64,000 bases of DNA from positions 62,001 through 126,000 of the forward strand of contig QANU01099245.1 of assembly GCA_003254905.1 (NCBI GenBank), in the 5' to 3' direction. Numbering within the stretch: position 1 is the first letter of the stretch; each line of letters opens with the position of its first letter. Positions 35,128 to 45,837 of this stretch are shown piece after piece. Below the pieces are notes generated by a model. The model ran no database searches. It was not told the origin of the DNA and was given only the letters and a program-made list of their open reading frames with translations. The translations under genes were made by a program, and so were the position numbers. The stretch comes from Nissolia schottii (taxonomy: Eukaryota > Streptophyta > Magnoliopsida > Fabales > Fabaceae).

Positions 35128-36174
35128 GGACAAGGCTTACCTGCAGCGTGTACTTTGGTGTCTCATGCACCTTGTTGGTGTACCCTATGATTGCCTGTGA
35201 GCAATCAGCTCCCATCCCCTCTTTCATTGCTAACATCTCCTCCACTGCCATTCTCCCCCTTCATTGCCTCCACTGCCACTCTTCGCCTCCGCTCCATCCT
35301 TCACCACCACTCTGATCACCATCTTTTTCCTCTTCCCGCCGTTCTCCCCCTCACCATCGCCGCCGAGCTCCTCCACGATTATCACTCCCTCCAGCAACGG
35401 CATCTCCCTTGACTTCCACCGCTCCTTCACCGCCGGCCAGTCCTCCACCCCAACCTTCCTCTCCGTCGCTGTCGCCGTTCCTCTTCGAGAACACCTGAAC
35501 CAGGAGCGGCGCCTCCCTCAGATTCTTCACGATCTCAACCACCAAATCCCTCATCCCCGCCTCCAGCCTCTCCTGCGCATCCACAGCGGCGTCGCCCTTC
35601 CCCCCTCCCTCCCTCTTCTTCCCGAACGGCTCCACGCTCAACCGGTTCTCCACCACTCCCCTCGCCGCCGTCGTCACAGCCGCTATCCTCCCCTTCCTCA
35701 TTGTCGATCGCACATGGTCCCCGATCGCGACAGAACGCAGCGGTTGCGCCCGAGGGTAGCCGCGCCGATTGTCGATTCCAAAATTGGCGGTGAGGCGGTT
35801 GTTTCCGCTGCAAGCAATGCCGAGAGACGAGGACGCCATCTGTTGCTTCGTGCGAAGGTGCTGGGGAATGTGGCTTGCCGGAGCAATCGTGCGGCGGCGC
35901 TAACGGCATTGGGGAGGCTGGGGCAGGCGGTTAGGTTGGACCCTGGTGGGTGGGGACGGCAGTGGCAAGGCAGTGGTGGTGCCACCGGTGCGGTGGGCGG
36001 GAGTGGCTAGGCCAATGTAATACAGCTGGTAAGAGGTTGCTTGTTCCAACCATTGATAAATTTTAACACCAAACAGACGGCTTAGATAATCTATGACCAA
36101 AGTACACCATCATTGAGTGTCAAGGTGCACCAAGCTCCTGGTTTGGTTTGACACAGTGCATATAAGCCTTGTCC
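35128..36174. mobile_element. Pack-MULE-like element carrying captured GC-rich gene fragments
   Basis: The ends are GGACAAGGCTTACCTGCAGC on the left and, reverse-complemented, GGACAAGGCTTATATGCACT on the right; 20 of the first 24 positions match. Similarity continues inward (GCACCTTG, GGTGTAC) with an indel. The element is flanked by a perfect 9-bp duplication. The interior (about 35190-36010) is GC-rich, unlike the AT-rich surroundings, and has no transposase. It includes a tetratricopeptide fragment on the plus strand. This combination of MULE-like ends, a 9-bp duplication and host-gene-like contents matches the Pack-MULE definition. It lies between ABIL1 and the DUF2358 gene. Confidence 0.85.
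35264..36010 (+). pseudogene. Chimeric open frame in the Pack-MULE, with a TTL-type TPR fragment
   Basis: A 248-codon plus-strand frame has no stop. Its 3' part (35873-35944) encodes ACRSNRAAALTALGRLGQAV then RLDP, very like the first TPR of plant TTL (tetratricopeptide thioredoxin-like) proteins, with a short deletion between GQAV and RLDP. The 5' part is proline/serine-rich and unlike TTL. The opposite strand at 35351-35839 is also open (162 codons; it contains RDLVVEIVKNLREAPLLVQV), so a second captured fragment may be in antisense. I do not recognise that second protein. Whether any of it is expressed cannot be told from sequence. Confidence 0.55.
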
Positions 36175-36183
36175 TTATTTATC
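36175..36183. repeat. Target-site duplication, right copy
   Basis: TTATTTATC, identical to 35119-35127, directly after the GCCTTGTCC right end. Confidence 0.85.
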
Positions 36184-36951
36184 AAGTCACATTTGGACTA
36201 AAAATAAAAAATAATATGTTAAAGATGAAATTAATGACATGAATTATTTGAGAATCAAGTTAATGTCTCACTGCTTTTTTAAGATCAATTTGATACGGAT
36301 TAGGCTGAGAGTAAGCCCATAAAGTTGTCCACTGACCAAAATACCCGCGAGAATATAACCCGAGAAAGGTCGAAAGCAGTGGCTTCCAACTCAACATAAC
36401 CGATCACTTAGAGAATACATTAGACTGCATCTAGTCCATATCCCCACGCGCCCACTATGTCAGCACCATGTTGGGAGATAATCGTTGAGGACAACGGGGC
36501 CTTGCCACATCCCCGCAAAGCGACGTATAATGCCCCATTTGGACAAAGAGCCTATATGAGAGGGACTCAAACCAAGCCAAATGTAGGTTATGCATGTGAT
36601 TTTTCAAGCCAACATATTTGTGATAAACTACATGTTACAACCCTAATTTATGAAGATTCAATAATTTTTTCATAAATTTTTAAAATAATCTAAATACTTA
36701 GTAAAAAGTTAATCAAGACTCTTGTAATTTTATGGAAAAATGTATCAATTAAGAATTTTTGTTAGTGGTAAGGAGTTAATCCATCATAACATGACAAATT
36801 GTAATCCAAATCTCCTATAAAAGTGTTACTCGCGTTTCATTCACATTTAAGTGTTTAATAGTACTTAAATACGATTTTCCCAATGTAAAAATACCGGTGA
36901 GAAACCACAAAATTATGGAAAAATGTAATTAACTTGAAATTTGAAACAAGA

Positions 36952-36990
<39 letters not shown>

Positions 36991-37447
36991 TTTAAAAAAA
37001 AAAAAAGGAAAGAAAGAGAATAAAGAGATAGGAAAGAAACTCAAAAGACAAGGAATCTGCTTTCAACCAAAGCCAAGGCACCCAAAGATTCTAAATTCTA
37101 ATCTGTCCTCACTAATCATTCTCTTCTTTAATTATGGTTTTCAATTATATCTATCCTTTTTTCTTCATCATAATTTGACCATTTTCCTAATTTCCCCGCT
37201 CCAAAATGAGGCGCCAAAAAAGTAGAAAGAAAATCCAACCAATCACATATTTTCCCACTTAATAATCCGATAATTCCAATTATCCACAACACTCAACACT
37301 AAAATGTTCATGTGCCTCCCTCATCATACTCATCCGTCCGCCATAATTTTCCCGGGAAAGAAAATGGCATTTTCTCGTTTCACTTTCATATGAACTCGTT
37401 GTCCCCGCGGGAAATAATAAAAAATAAAAATCTAAGCTTTGCTGTCC
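36184..37447. other. Intergenic region and DUF2358 promoter
   Basis: No gene recognised. A GA microsatellite occupies 36954-36987. The stretch 36440-36560 is less AT-rich and may be old retroelement debris; the evidence is weak. Confidence 0.45.
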
Positions 37448-39019
37448 ATGGCCATGGCCCTTGTTATCCATTCGCCGGAAATGTCCATTACCCCCAAAAT
37501 TGCGTGTAATCTTCCTAACCCTAACTTCAGCAAGCTCCAAAGCTTCAAGCCTTACACAGTGGGCAAGGAAACAGGGTCAATTAGGGGAGGGTTAAAAGTT
37601 TGTAGTGAAGTGAAGGATTGCGGGGTTTTGGATTTGGAGCAGAATTTGTTCTCGGCTTTCTGAAGCGAAAGAGCAAAGAAGAGGAAGAAAAGCAGAGTTA
37701 CTATTTGAATATGGGATATGCTATCCGAATTCTGAGGGAGGACTTCCCTCAACTGTTCCACATTGAACCTAGCTTCGACATCTACACGTTTCAATTTCAC
37801 TCTCTCTGTATTTTCTTTTTATGATTTTGCATTGTGTAGCTCTTGGTTGCTGAGTATTGGAGAAGGTTCTGCAAAATCATTGTTTTTTATGGCGGGGGTT
37901 AGACGTGAAGAATCAGAAACTTTTCAGGGTGTAGTTGGTAGAAAGTTAGGAACGAATGAATGAAGGAAATGGGAAGGGAGAAGATGAGGAACGAAAATGA
38001 TTTGATTGATGGATGTGTCTTATACTGAAATGGGTGTGAAGGTAATAAAAGATCATGTTAATGAAGCTTGTTCGGTGTGTCCGTGTCACTCACTCCTAAC
38101 AAACCTGTAAAATCATGTTAGTAACATACTCCAAGGGCATGTTTAGTTTTTAGGTGGGAGCACACAAATTTGATTCTAAAGTTTAAGAAATGAGAAATTT
38201 TATGAGAAATTTTCACTTTTAGTAACTGTCGGAATCAATTCTAGGCGTTTTCACTTGAAAACCTAACACGCACGATGTTGCCACCATGGGACTGTGAATA
38301 TCACTGAGGTGTTGAGTTGTCTCCTTTCCTTCCTATGCTAAAACTAATGGGTTATGCTCATCTTTGTAAGCACCCCATATTTTGAAGGGCGCTGCAGCGG
38401 CAGAAGACTAGTTTTGGGGCCTTTGTCTTTGTACATATTTTTATATCAATCCTTCATAAAGATGTTAAATCCTAAACCCTAAACCTCCTCCCTCCCTCTC
38501 CAACTTTTGAATCAAGTGTGCATTTCCAGTACATTGTGGTAAATATCACAGGTTGGATATGTGCAACGTACATTTCTTGAAAAATGTAAATTTTGTGACT
38601 TACATCTGTGATCTGTTATACTGAATTTTGCTGTGACTACAATGTATCCTTCTTGCAGGGATGGCATTGTATTGAAAGATCCTTTGAATACCTTTGTCGG
38701 CATCGAGAATTACAAATCAATCTTCTGGGCACTACGATTTCATGGCAGGATATTTTTCAAAGCTTTGTGGGTTAACTTAATTAGCATTTGGCAACCTGTT
38801 GAGAATGTCGTTATGGTTCGCAGGACTGTTCATGGAATCCCACGAGTTCCATGGGAGAGTCATGGTAGGTTTGATGGGACCTCTGAGTATAAAATTGACA
38901 AGAAAGGAAAGATTTTTGAGCACCGGGTTGACAATGTCGCCCCAAATACACCTCATAAATTTAAAGTGCTGAGCGTGGAAGAATTGATTCAGTCTATTGG
39001 CTGCCCCTCAACCCCATGA
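37448..39019 (+). pseudogene. DUF2358 (chloroplast-type) gene with frameshift, probable pseudogene
   Basis: Conserved plant DUF2358 protein (Arabidopsis At2g46220 family); function unknown, plastid location likely. Exon 1 is 37448-37787 and exon 2 is 38659-39019. The start MAMALVIHSPEMSIT opens a transit-peptide-like N-terminus. Family sequence resumes at KSKEEEEKQSYYLNMGYAIR, RILREDFPQLF and PSFDIY, but in another frame. The 5' frame stops at 37661-37663 (LFSAF then stop), and one missing base near 37658-37663 explains the shift. Exon 2 (LKDPLNTFVGIENYKSIFWA, GRFDGTSEYK, KVLSVEELIQSIGCPSTP) is open but ends in TGA where orthologues continue PTYFE, which is still legible after the stop. The exon 1 donor (AC|GTTTCA) is poor. 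A sequencing error could account for the frameshift alone. Adjacency to ABIL1 is ancestral. Confidence 0.8.
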
Positions 39020-40088
39020 CCAACTTATTTTGAAACATTGTCATCTACGAATAGAATAGAACGAAATGTTGCTCCAAGTTCTGCAGTTTTGGTGTAATGG
39101 TGTAAACTAATGTTAGCTTAAATATATTGAGGAAGATCTTTGGCATCTTGCTTGACATATAATGTTGTCTTAAGATTTGCCTTCTGTAGTAGTTGGATAC
39201 ATTACATTTTGCTCAAGTCTATTGGCACCAGTATATAGGATTTCTTTGTTGAATGCTGTAATTAGTAGAGTCTGAAAAGTCTTGTATAGTATTTATAATG
39301 CTATTGCGAGTTCACACCTCCTTTATCTATAGATTCTCATGAGCAAATTTTGTACCATTACATCCTATTTCAGAAGTTCAGTTACTAGAATAGAAGAACA
39401 TTAGTGAGAGGGATTGAATTTTAATATCTATAAATATTTTCAATTCTAATTTCTCTCCTCTCATTTTGAAACCCTTCTAATGGACCCCATTAGGAGGCCA
39501 TATAGGGAGCCTCTATGGCCTCCCATACTCACAAGCTAGGCTCTCTGTAGTGGGGATAGATTGAAGAGCATGCGTATTCTCTATTCTTTGTTGTTAATTA
39601 TTATTGTAAGAAATGACATTCATTAACTTAGACGCGTATGTCATGATATTAGGATACTACATTGAAGCAGAAGAATCTACGGCATTGAGCTAGAGCTGCT
39701 CTCCTTGAATGTCTATTCTATTCATGAAACAGAGGATTTCAGTGAAATCAAGAACAAGTGCATGCAATCATTATAAACGAGAAGATCTGGGTGCTAAATA
39801 GGTTTTAATCTGATATTGATCTAAACAGGTAATTGTGCTAGCCTAATTTAGCTTTTCTGTTTATTAGACACTTGTCAGCATCAAAGTCATAAAAAGAGGC
39901 GCACTTCTGGAATATGTCGCTATATATATGTGTGTGTGTGTTCAAAGAAAGGAGAGAAGTCTAGGTATCAAAACAAACCAGTACTATTATGCTCAATACA
40001 AATACATGCACAAATAAATAAATACATATGAACACACACAAGTACATCATGAACTCATGATCAAACACAAGCTTGAGTATTTAAGATT
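39020..40088. other. Intergenic region
   Basis: 3' flank of the DUF2358 gene and of the minus-strand chitinase pseudogene. No recognised gene. A short TATATATGTGTGTGTGTG microsatellite is near 39922-39940. Confidence 0.5.
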
Positions 40089-41028
<940 letters not shown>

Positions 41029-41070
41029 TTAAGGCTTGTTTGGCTGTGCAATGCTACTTTGAAGGAGGGA

Positions 41071-41080
41071 GATTTATATA
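41071..41080 (-). promoter_or_regulatory. TATA box of the chitinase pseudogene
   Basis: TATATAAATC on the minus strand, about 80 bases upstream of the old start codon at 40995. The promoter looks unbroken, so a non-coding transcript is possible. Confidence 0.45.
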
Positions 41081-41599
41081 GCTGAAGGGTTGCCAAATTG
41101 GCTTTGACAGTAACCATGTTTGTTTTTTTACTTGTATGCAAATGATGGATGTGCCTTAGCAGTTAGTTATGTAAAGCTGTGAAATTGTGTATTTGGTTTC
41201 ACATGATTGTCTGAAACTATACAAAGTGGAATCAACTTGAATAATATTGCGTTGTCTATTGTTTGTCTTTACAACGTAAGCCATGGGGGAAAGGCCGGAA
41301 GTAGAAATCATAAATGTTGAGGCGCTGTTGTGTATGTGTGCGTGGTTCTTTTATCTTAAGTTTTGTATCCAACTGCACAAATGCCATGTAAAGTGTAAAC
41401 AAGTCCTATCAATTAAGAAGACACTCCATCAACGTTGAATTGTTACCGCTGCCAGAGAAATGTTCTCTTTACGTCATTATTAGACATCCAAACAAATAAA
41501 ATGAATTCTTCAAAATATATCTTATTACGTAATGTTAACTACCACTTTATCATTACTATTATTTTTCCCTTTTTTTTTCAGAAAAAAATTACTACTTTG
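41081..41599. other. Intergenic region
   Basis: Upstream flank of the chitinase pseudogene. AT-rich, nothing recognised. Confidence 0.5.
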
Positions 41600-42575
41600 A
41601 CCTTTAGTTAAATGAGAATGAAGATTACTATGGTGTCCCACATCTTTAGTACCATTCAATGGTATCCTTTTTTTTTTTTTTTTCACAAATCAGTCTTGCA
41701 AAATTACCACCAATGCCACCGCCTAATTCACTAACCCATCTTTAAAAAATTGCACACAAGTTCTTACTCAAATTTCATTTTACAAAGTCTCCTCCCCAAA
41801 TTTACATTAGCAATTCGTAACGACCCTCCACAGCCAACACACCTACTTACTTATGTCCCTGCCAAACAATTTCATCAACACAAGAATCATTTAAGTACAA
41901 ATTATTCATAGAGAAAATAATTTGAACGGCAAGAGAAAGAGGGATCGCAAGAGCATTAAGATCACATACCCCATTGCGCCAAATATCACAAATTTGAAGA
42001 CTAATATTTGAAATGTAAAAGAAATCCAACAAGTCTCACAGAAGACCTTCACCAGACCAACAATCATACCCAAAAGGTGCATTACCTTTATCAAGGCTCA
42101 CAGAGAAACCATCCCTAAGAGTAGCGCTGGATGGAGTACTAATAATGCAGTAAATTCAACCAAGGTTTGTTGGGGCAGTGGAGGAATAACCAAGTAAGTT
42201 TGCCTAAAAAGGAATTATTGGTAGTTCTAGCATATCTAATACCAAGGCAACCACTTGATTGAGGTAGGGAAACAATCTTTTAATCCACAAGATGCTAGTC
42301 TATCCCACCATCCTTATTTTTCCAAACAAAGTGGCGGATGTGTTGGCAGCTGAGGGTTGTTACGAATCCCTAATGTAAATTTGCAGAGGAGACTTTGCAA
42401 AAAGAAATTTGAGTAAGGACTTGTGTGCAATTTTTTAAAGATGGATTAGTGAAGTAGGAGGTGGCACTGGTGATAATTTTGCAAGGCTAATTTGTGAGAA
42501 AAAATGGATACCATTAAATGGTACCAAAAAGGTTGAACACCATGGTAGCCTTCACCCATGAATGAGGCTTAAGAT
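41600..42575. mobile_element. Long-TIR element carrying a LINE reverse-transcriptase tail fragment
   Basis: Left arm 41610-41860 and right arm about 42340-42570 are inverted repeats over about 220 bases. Shared blocks are TGGTACCATTTAATGGTATC-like, CATCTTTAAAAAATTGCACA, CTTACTCAAATTT, AAAGTCTCCTC and AAATTTACATTAG. The interior read on the minus strand contains degraded LINE-like coding: GCLGIRYARTTNNSFLGKL, NAPFGYDCWSGEG and DLNALAIPLSLAVQIIF (ending at 41847-42032), the region after the reverse transcriptase in plant L1 elements. Exact ends and target duplication were not resolved. Confidence 0.7.
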
Positions 42576-42942
42576 TTAACTGCAAGTGGTATTCTAGAAA
42601 AAACCGCCACTAAGGTACCAAGAACAGCAAGAGTTTAGTTGCATGTGCTACTTCAAGTCCTTACTAAGGAGGCGGACCTGAAAACCATGGCAGAATTTCG
42701 AGGAAGAACTTGGCGAGAATTTTCTGGCACACTATTTGTTCTGTGGGACAATCGAAAACAGAGCATACACAAAGCTCACCACAATAGCGAGATAACTTAA
42801 AATGAGAATTATGCCAAAGACTAATTTAACCTTATTTTACCACAGACTGGTTCAGCACACATCGAAGTTACAATACAAACACAACATTCTATTTGCGGTA
42901 ATGTTGCTGAAACGAGATATTTTAACAGGTAAACTAATCTTG
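42576..42942 (-). other. 3' flank of the MUSTANG-like gene
   Basis: Probable 3' untranslated region of the gene at 42943-44727. No other feature seen. Confidence 0.45.
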
Positions 42943-44727
42943 TTAAATGGGCATTGTGCATTTCTTTTGAGAATGTCCTAACATATGACAGCGACCACAC
43001 TGAACAACTCTTTTGGGTCGCTTGAAATTCTCCACTCGTAGAACCTTCTTCTTAGGCCTCCCAGGCGGCCGGCGAGTCTTTGGCGGGCGAATTACAACAT
43101 CAACCCTCACACCTCCGCCTTCTATACCTTCCCCCTGTTCTCTCCATTGACTCTTATCTGGAATGGGATTTATCATCTGTGAATAGGTCATTCTGTAACT
43201 TTGTACAGTGAAGCATGGTTCAGCAAACAAATGGGCATTGTGTCCACAAGAAATAAGCGCAGCAGCAGCATGGGCACAAGGTAAACCATACAGCTGCCAC
43301 CGGCGACAAGAGCACTCACGACTTCGTATATCCACAATATTGGTCCTCTCAGTTGACACAATCTCAAACTCAACTTCGTTTGCCCGGAGTACCTGATAGC
43401 AATGAGTATCAGCAATTGCCTCCATAATCCGCTTCTCAGCAGATGGTACGAGAATTGATGTCCACCTCATGCCCATATCCTGCCGTTCGTTAAACCAAGA
43501 TACCATCTGCAGGCGGATATGTTCCATCATCTGTACTATAGGGAGTTCATGACATTCAAGGGCCCAGTTATACAACAATTCTGTTACACCAAGTGTGAAA
43601 TGGCCATATCGAACACCTTCAAAGTATGCTACAGCCCAAAGATGAGGAGGAAAATGTTGGAACCATGGTATAACATCCTGTGAAATCTCTATCATCTCAT
43701 TAATCTTGCTCTCAAATTCAGCAGCTGTAAGGGCATAAACAGCATTCCAAAAGATGTTCACCAACTTTGTATTCTTAAATGTATCACGAAAATTCTCACT
43801 AACATATCGCAGACAAAAACCATGAGAAGCACTAGGAAAATGTGTTTCTACTGCCTCCACAATGCCTCTTTGCCTTTCGGATAGTATTGTCAGTCTAGGC
43901 ATGTTGTCAGTGTTTACTCCTAAAAGCTTTCGCAATTCTGACATGAACCACATCCAATTTTCATCACTTTCAACATCAACAACAGCAATGGCCAAAGGAA
44001 CCAATGCATCATCAGCATCAACAGCCGCAGCACAAAGTAATGCACCCAAGTATTTTCCTTTAAGATGTGCTCTGTCAAGCTCTAAAAGTGGCCTACAAGC
44101 ATTTATAAACCCATAAATTGATGCACGATAAGAAATAAATAGGCGTTGAAAACAATTATCTTGTCCAGTGGCAACAGCAGATGCAATGCTACCAGGGTTG
44201 GTTTTCCTTATTTGCTCACAGTATGCAGGGAGAAGTCTATAACCTTCTTCAAATGTTCCATGAAGTGCAGCCATGCTCCGCTCCTTCCCACGCCAAGCTT
44301 GCATGTAAGAAACAGCAACTCCATGCTGATCACGGATATCTTGCAGTATTTCCCTTGGCTTATATTGTGGATTGTCTCGTATGCGTGCTTCAACAGATCT
44401 TGCAACCCAACCTACTGAAGCCTGCTGGTGATGAAGGTTGCAAACTCCCTCACAAGTATGATTTGCTTGTAGGGTTCTTATAGTAAAAGTTGGAACCCCA
44501 GGACATTTTGCTACATGGACACGCCATGGGCACCCTTCTTTGGAGCATTTTGCTATAAAACGACTGCGATCTGACTTAACTATCCGAAGATCAAAATGCA
44601 TAGCTATGGCAATATCTTTCAATGTTCTACGGCAGGTTTCCACATCTGGAAACTCTTGCCCAATGACTAATGGGTGTTCCACTACAGTCTCGGAAGCATC
44701 ATCTAAAACTAAAGAATGATTAGCCAT
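42943..44727 (-). CDS. MUSTANG-type protein (domesticated MULE transposase)
   Basis: Host gene derived from a Mutator-like transposase. MUSTANG family members affect growth and flowering in Arabidopsis (family knowledge). The single coding exon gives 594 intact residues. The N-terminal zinc-binding domain has C61, C66, C75, H90 and C92. The MULE domain spans about 200-330: first acidic position D218 in LELDRAHLKGKY, then ILSERQRGIVEAV, where MULEs normally have SDR. The SWIM zinc finger is CSC...PCAH (C472, C474, C484, H486). An AT-hook-like RRPPGRPKKK is at 552-561, and a CCHC knuckle at C577, C580, H585 and C590. No inverted repeats or target duplication flank it, and the sequence is conserved, so it is a gene and not an element. 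Probably nuclear and DNA-binding. The leader holds a 22-codon uORF. Confidence 0.92.
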   Translation of the reverse strand: MANHSLVLDDASETVVEHPLVIGQEFPDVETCRRTLKDIAIAMHFDLRIVKSDRSRFIAKCSKEGCPWRVHVAKCPGVPTFTIRTLQANHTCEGVCNLHHQQASVGWVARSVEARIRDNPQYKPREILQDIRDQHGVAVSYMQAWRGKERSMAALHGTFEEGYRLLPAYCEQIRKTNPGSIASAVATGQDNCFQRLFISYRASIYGFINACRPLLELDRAHLKGKYLGALLCAAAVDADDALVPLAIAVVDVESDENWMWFMSELRKLLGVNTDNMPRLTILSERQRGIVEAVETHFPSASHGFCLRYVSENFRDTFKNTKLVNIFWNAVYALTAAEFESKINEMIEISQDVIPWFQHFPPHLWAVAYFEGVRYGHFTLGVTELLYNWALECHELPIVQMMEHIRLQMVSWFNERQDMGMRWTSILVPSAEKRIMEAIADTHCYQVLRANEVEFEIVSTERTNIVDIRSRECSCRRWQLYGLPCAHAAAALISCGHNAHLFAEPCFTVQSYRMTYSQMINPIPDKSQWREQGEGIEGGGVRVDVVIRPPKTRRPPGRPKKKVLRVENFKRPKRVVQCGRCHMLGHSQKKCTMPI

Positions 44728-44762
44728 ATATCCACCAAAACAAGGAGCAATGTCATCCGACT

Positions 44763-44831
44763 CTAAGGGTTTCCATCATATTCATGAATTACTACAGGCT
44801 TCCACGGATAGGCGTTGAAAAGTCCCACCAT
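44763..44831 (-). promoter_or_regulatory. 22-codon uORF in the leader of the MUSTANG-like gene
   Basis: An ATG at 44829-44831 opens a closed frame, MVGLFNAYPWKPVVI then HEYDGNP, ending TAG at 44763-44765, 35 bases before the main ATG. It starts just after a good acceptor (TTTGCAG|GAAG at 44842), so it heads the second leader exon if the leader is spliced. Composition is protein-like (FNAYPWKP), which raises the possibility of a conserved-peptide uORF (inference). Confidence 0.5.
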
Positions 44832-45837
44832 TTAAACTTCCTGCAAATTACAGACACTGCAATTCATAGGAGAAGGAATGGTTAAATTCTATCAGTGGTT
44901 CAAAACAGAAAACTACTGAGACAAAATGAAAATAAGGAACAATCATGCCAACAAAGAAAAACAATAGCAGTAAATTAGGTAACTAACTAATAATGAATGT
45001 TCAATAATTGGATTATTCAAATTAAGAAATACAAAAAATAATTGCAGAATGCAGAGGGAGGGAAAAAGTAAAAGGATCCTGACCCATCATCAGACTTAAC
45101 AAATAAATCTACTAACTTACATACTTATGTAAGAGGGGGAAGGGTTGTGAATAGCTTATTTCTTGAATAGCCTGAACACTGTTAATACATTATCTGCCCA
45201 GCATGGTCTAGCCTACACTGTTGAAATGGTTGATTGGCACTTCACACAAACGTGGAGATTAATACACAAAAAATGTGCTACCTGCACACCACTGCTTCAT
45301 TGTTTTCGTTTTATAGGAATAGTTTCAGCTTGATCACATTATCAGGCAATATAGGAAATCACAGGGGAATGGATCCTCTTAGTGAAGATCACCCTTGATT
45401 TGATCTTCTCATGTGCTCTTGACCACTCCTAAACTTCTTAACCAGCATTAAAAATTTACACATGACCCGTAAATTTTCACATGACAGGATCTATCCCCAC
45501 ATCACAATTTGACTCCCTATTGGTATGCCCTCATAAGAACTAACGCGAAGCACACTTTCATCTTTCTACTTAGGGCTAGTTTTGACTTCTGAAAAAATAA
45601 AAATTAAAATAAAATAAAATGAAAGGATCCTCTTTAGAAAGAGCAAACTGGCATGGAAAGAGGATCAACAGCCAAGGAAGCAGCATAAAATGTATAACAA
45701 TCTGTTGAGAACACATATTTGAGGAATTCAAATTTCAAATCACAGTCACATTTATGCCTACATTGTTCAGCTACACCTAGGTCACAATCCCTGCATCAAA
45801 ACTCACAAGCATTGAGGGCACAACAACCGTTACCAGT
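44832..45837. other. Upstream region of the MUSTANG-like gene, probable leader intron
   Basis: The acceptor at 44842 implies a leader intron extending into this stretch. The donor was not identified. Nothing else recognised. Confidence 0.4.
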
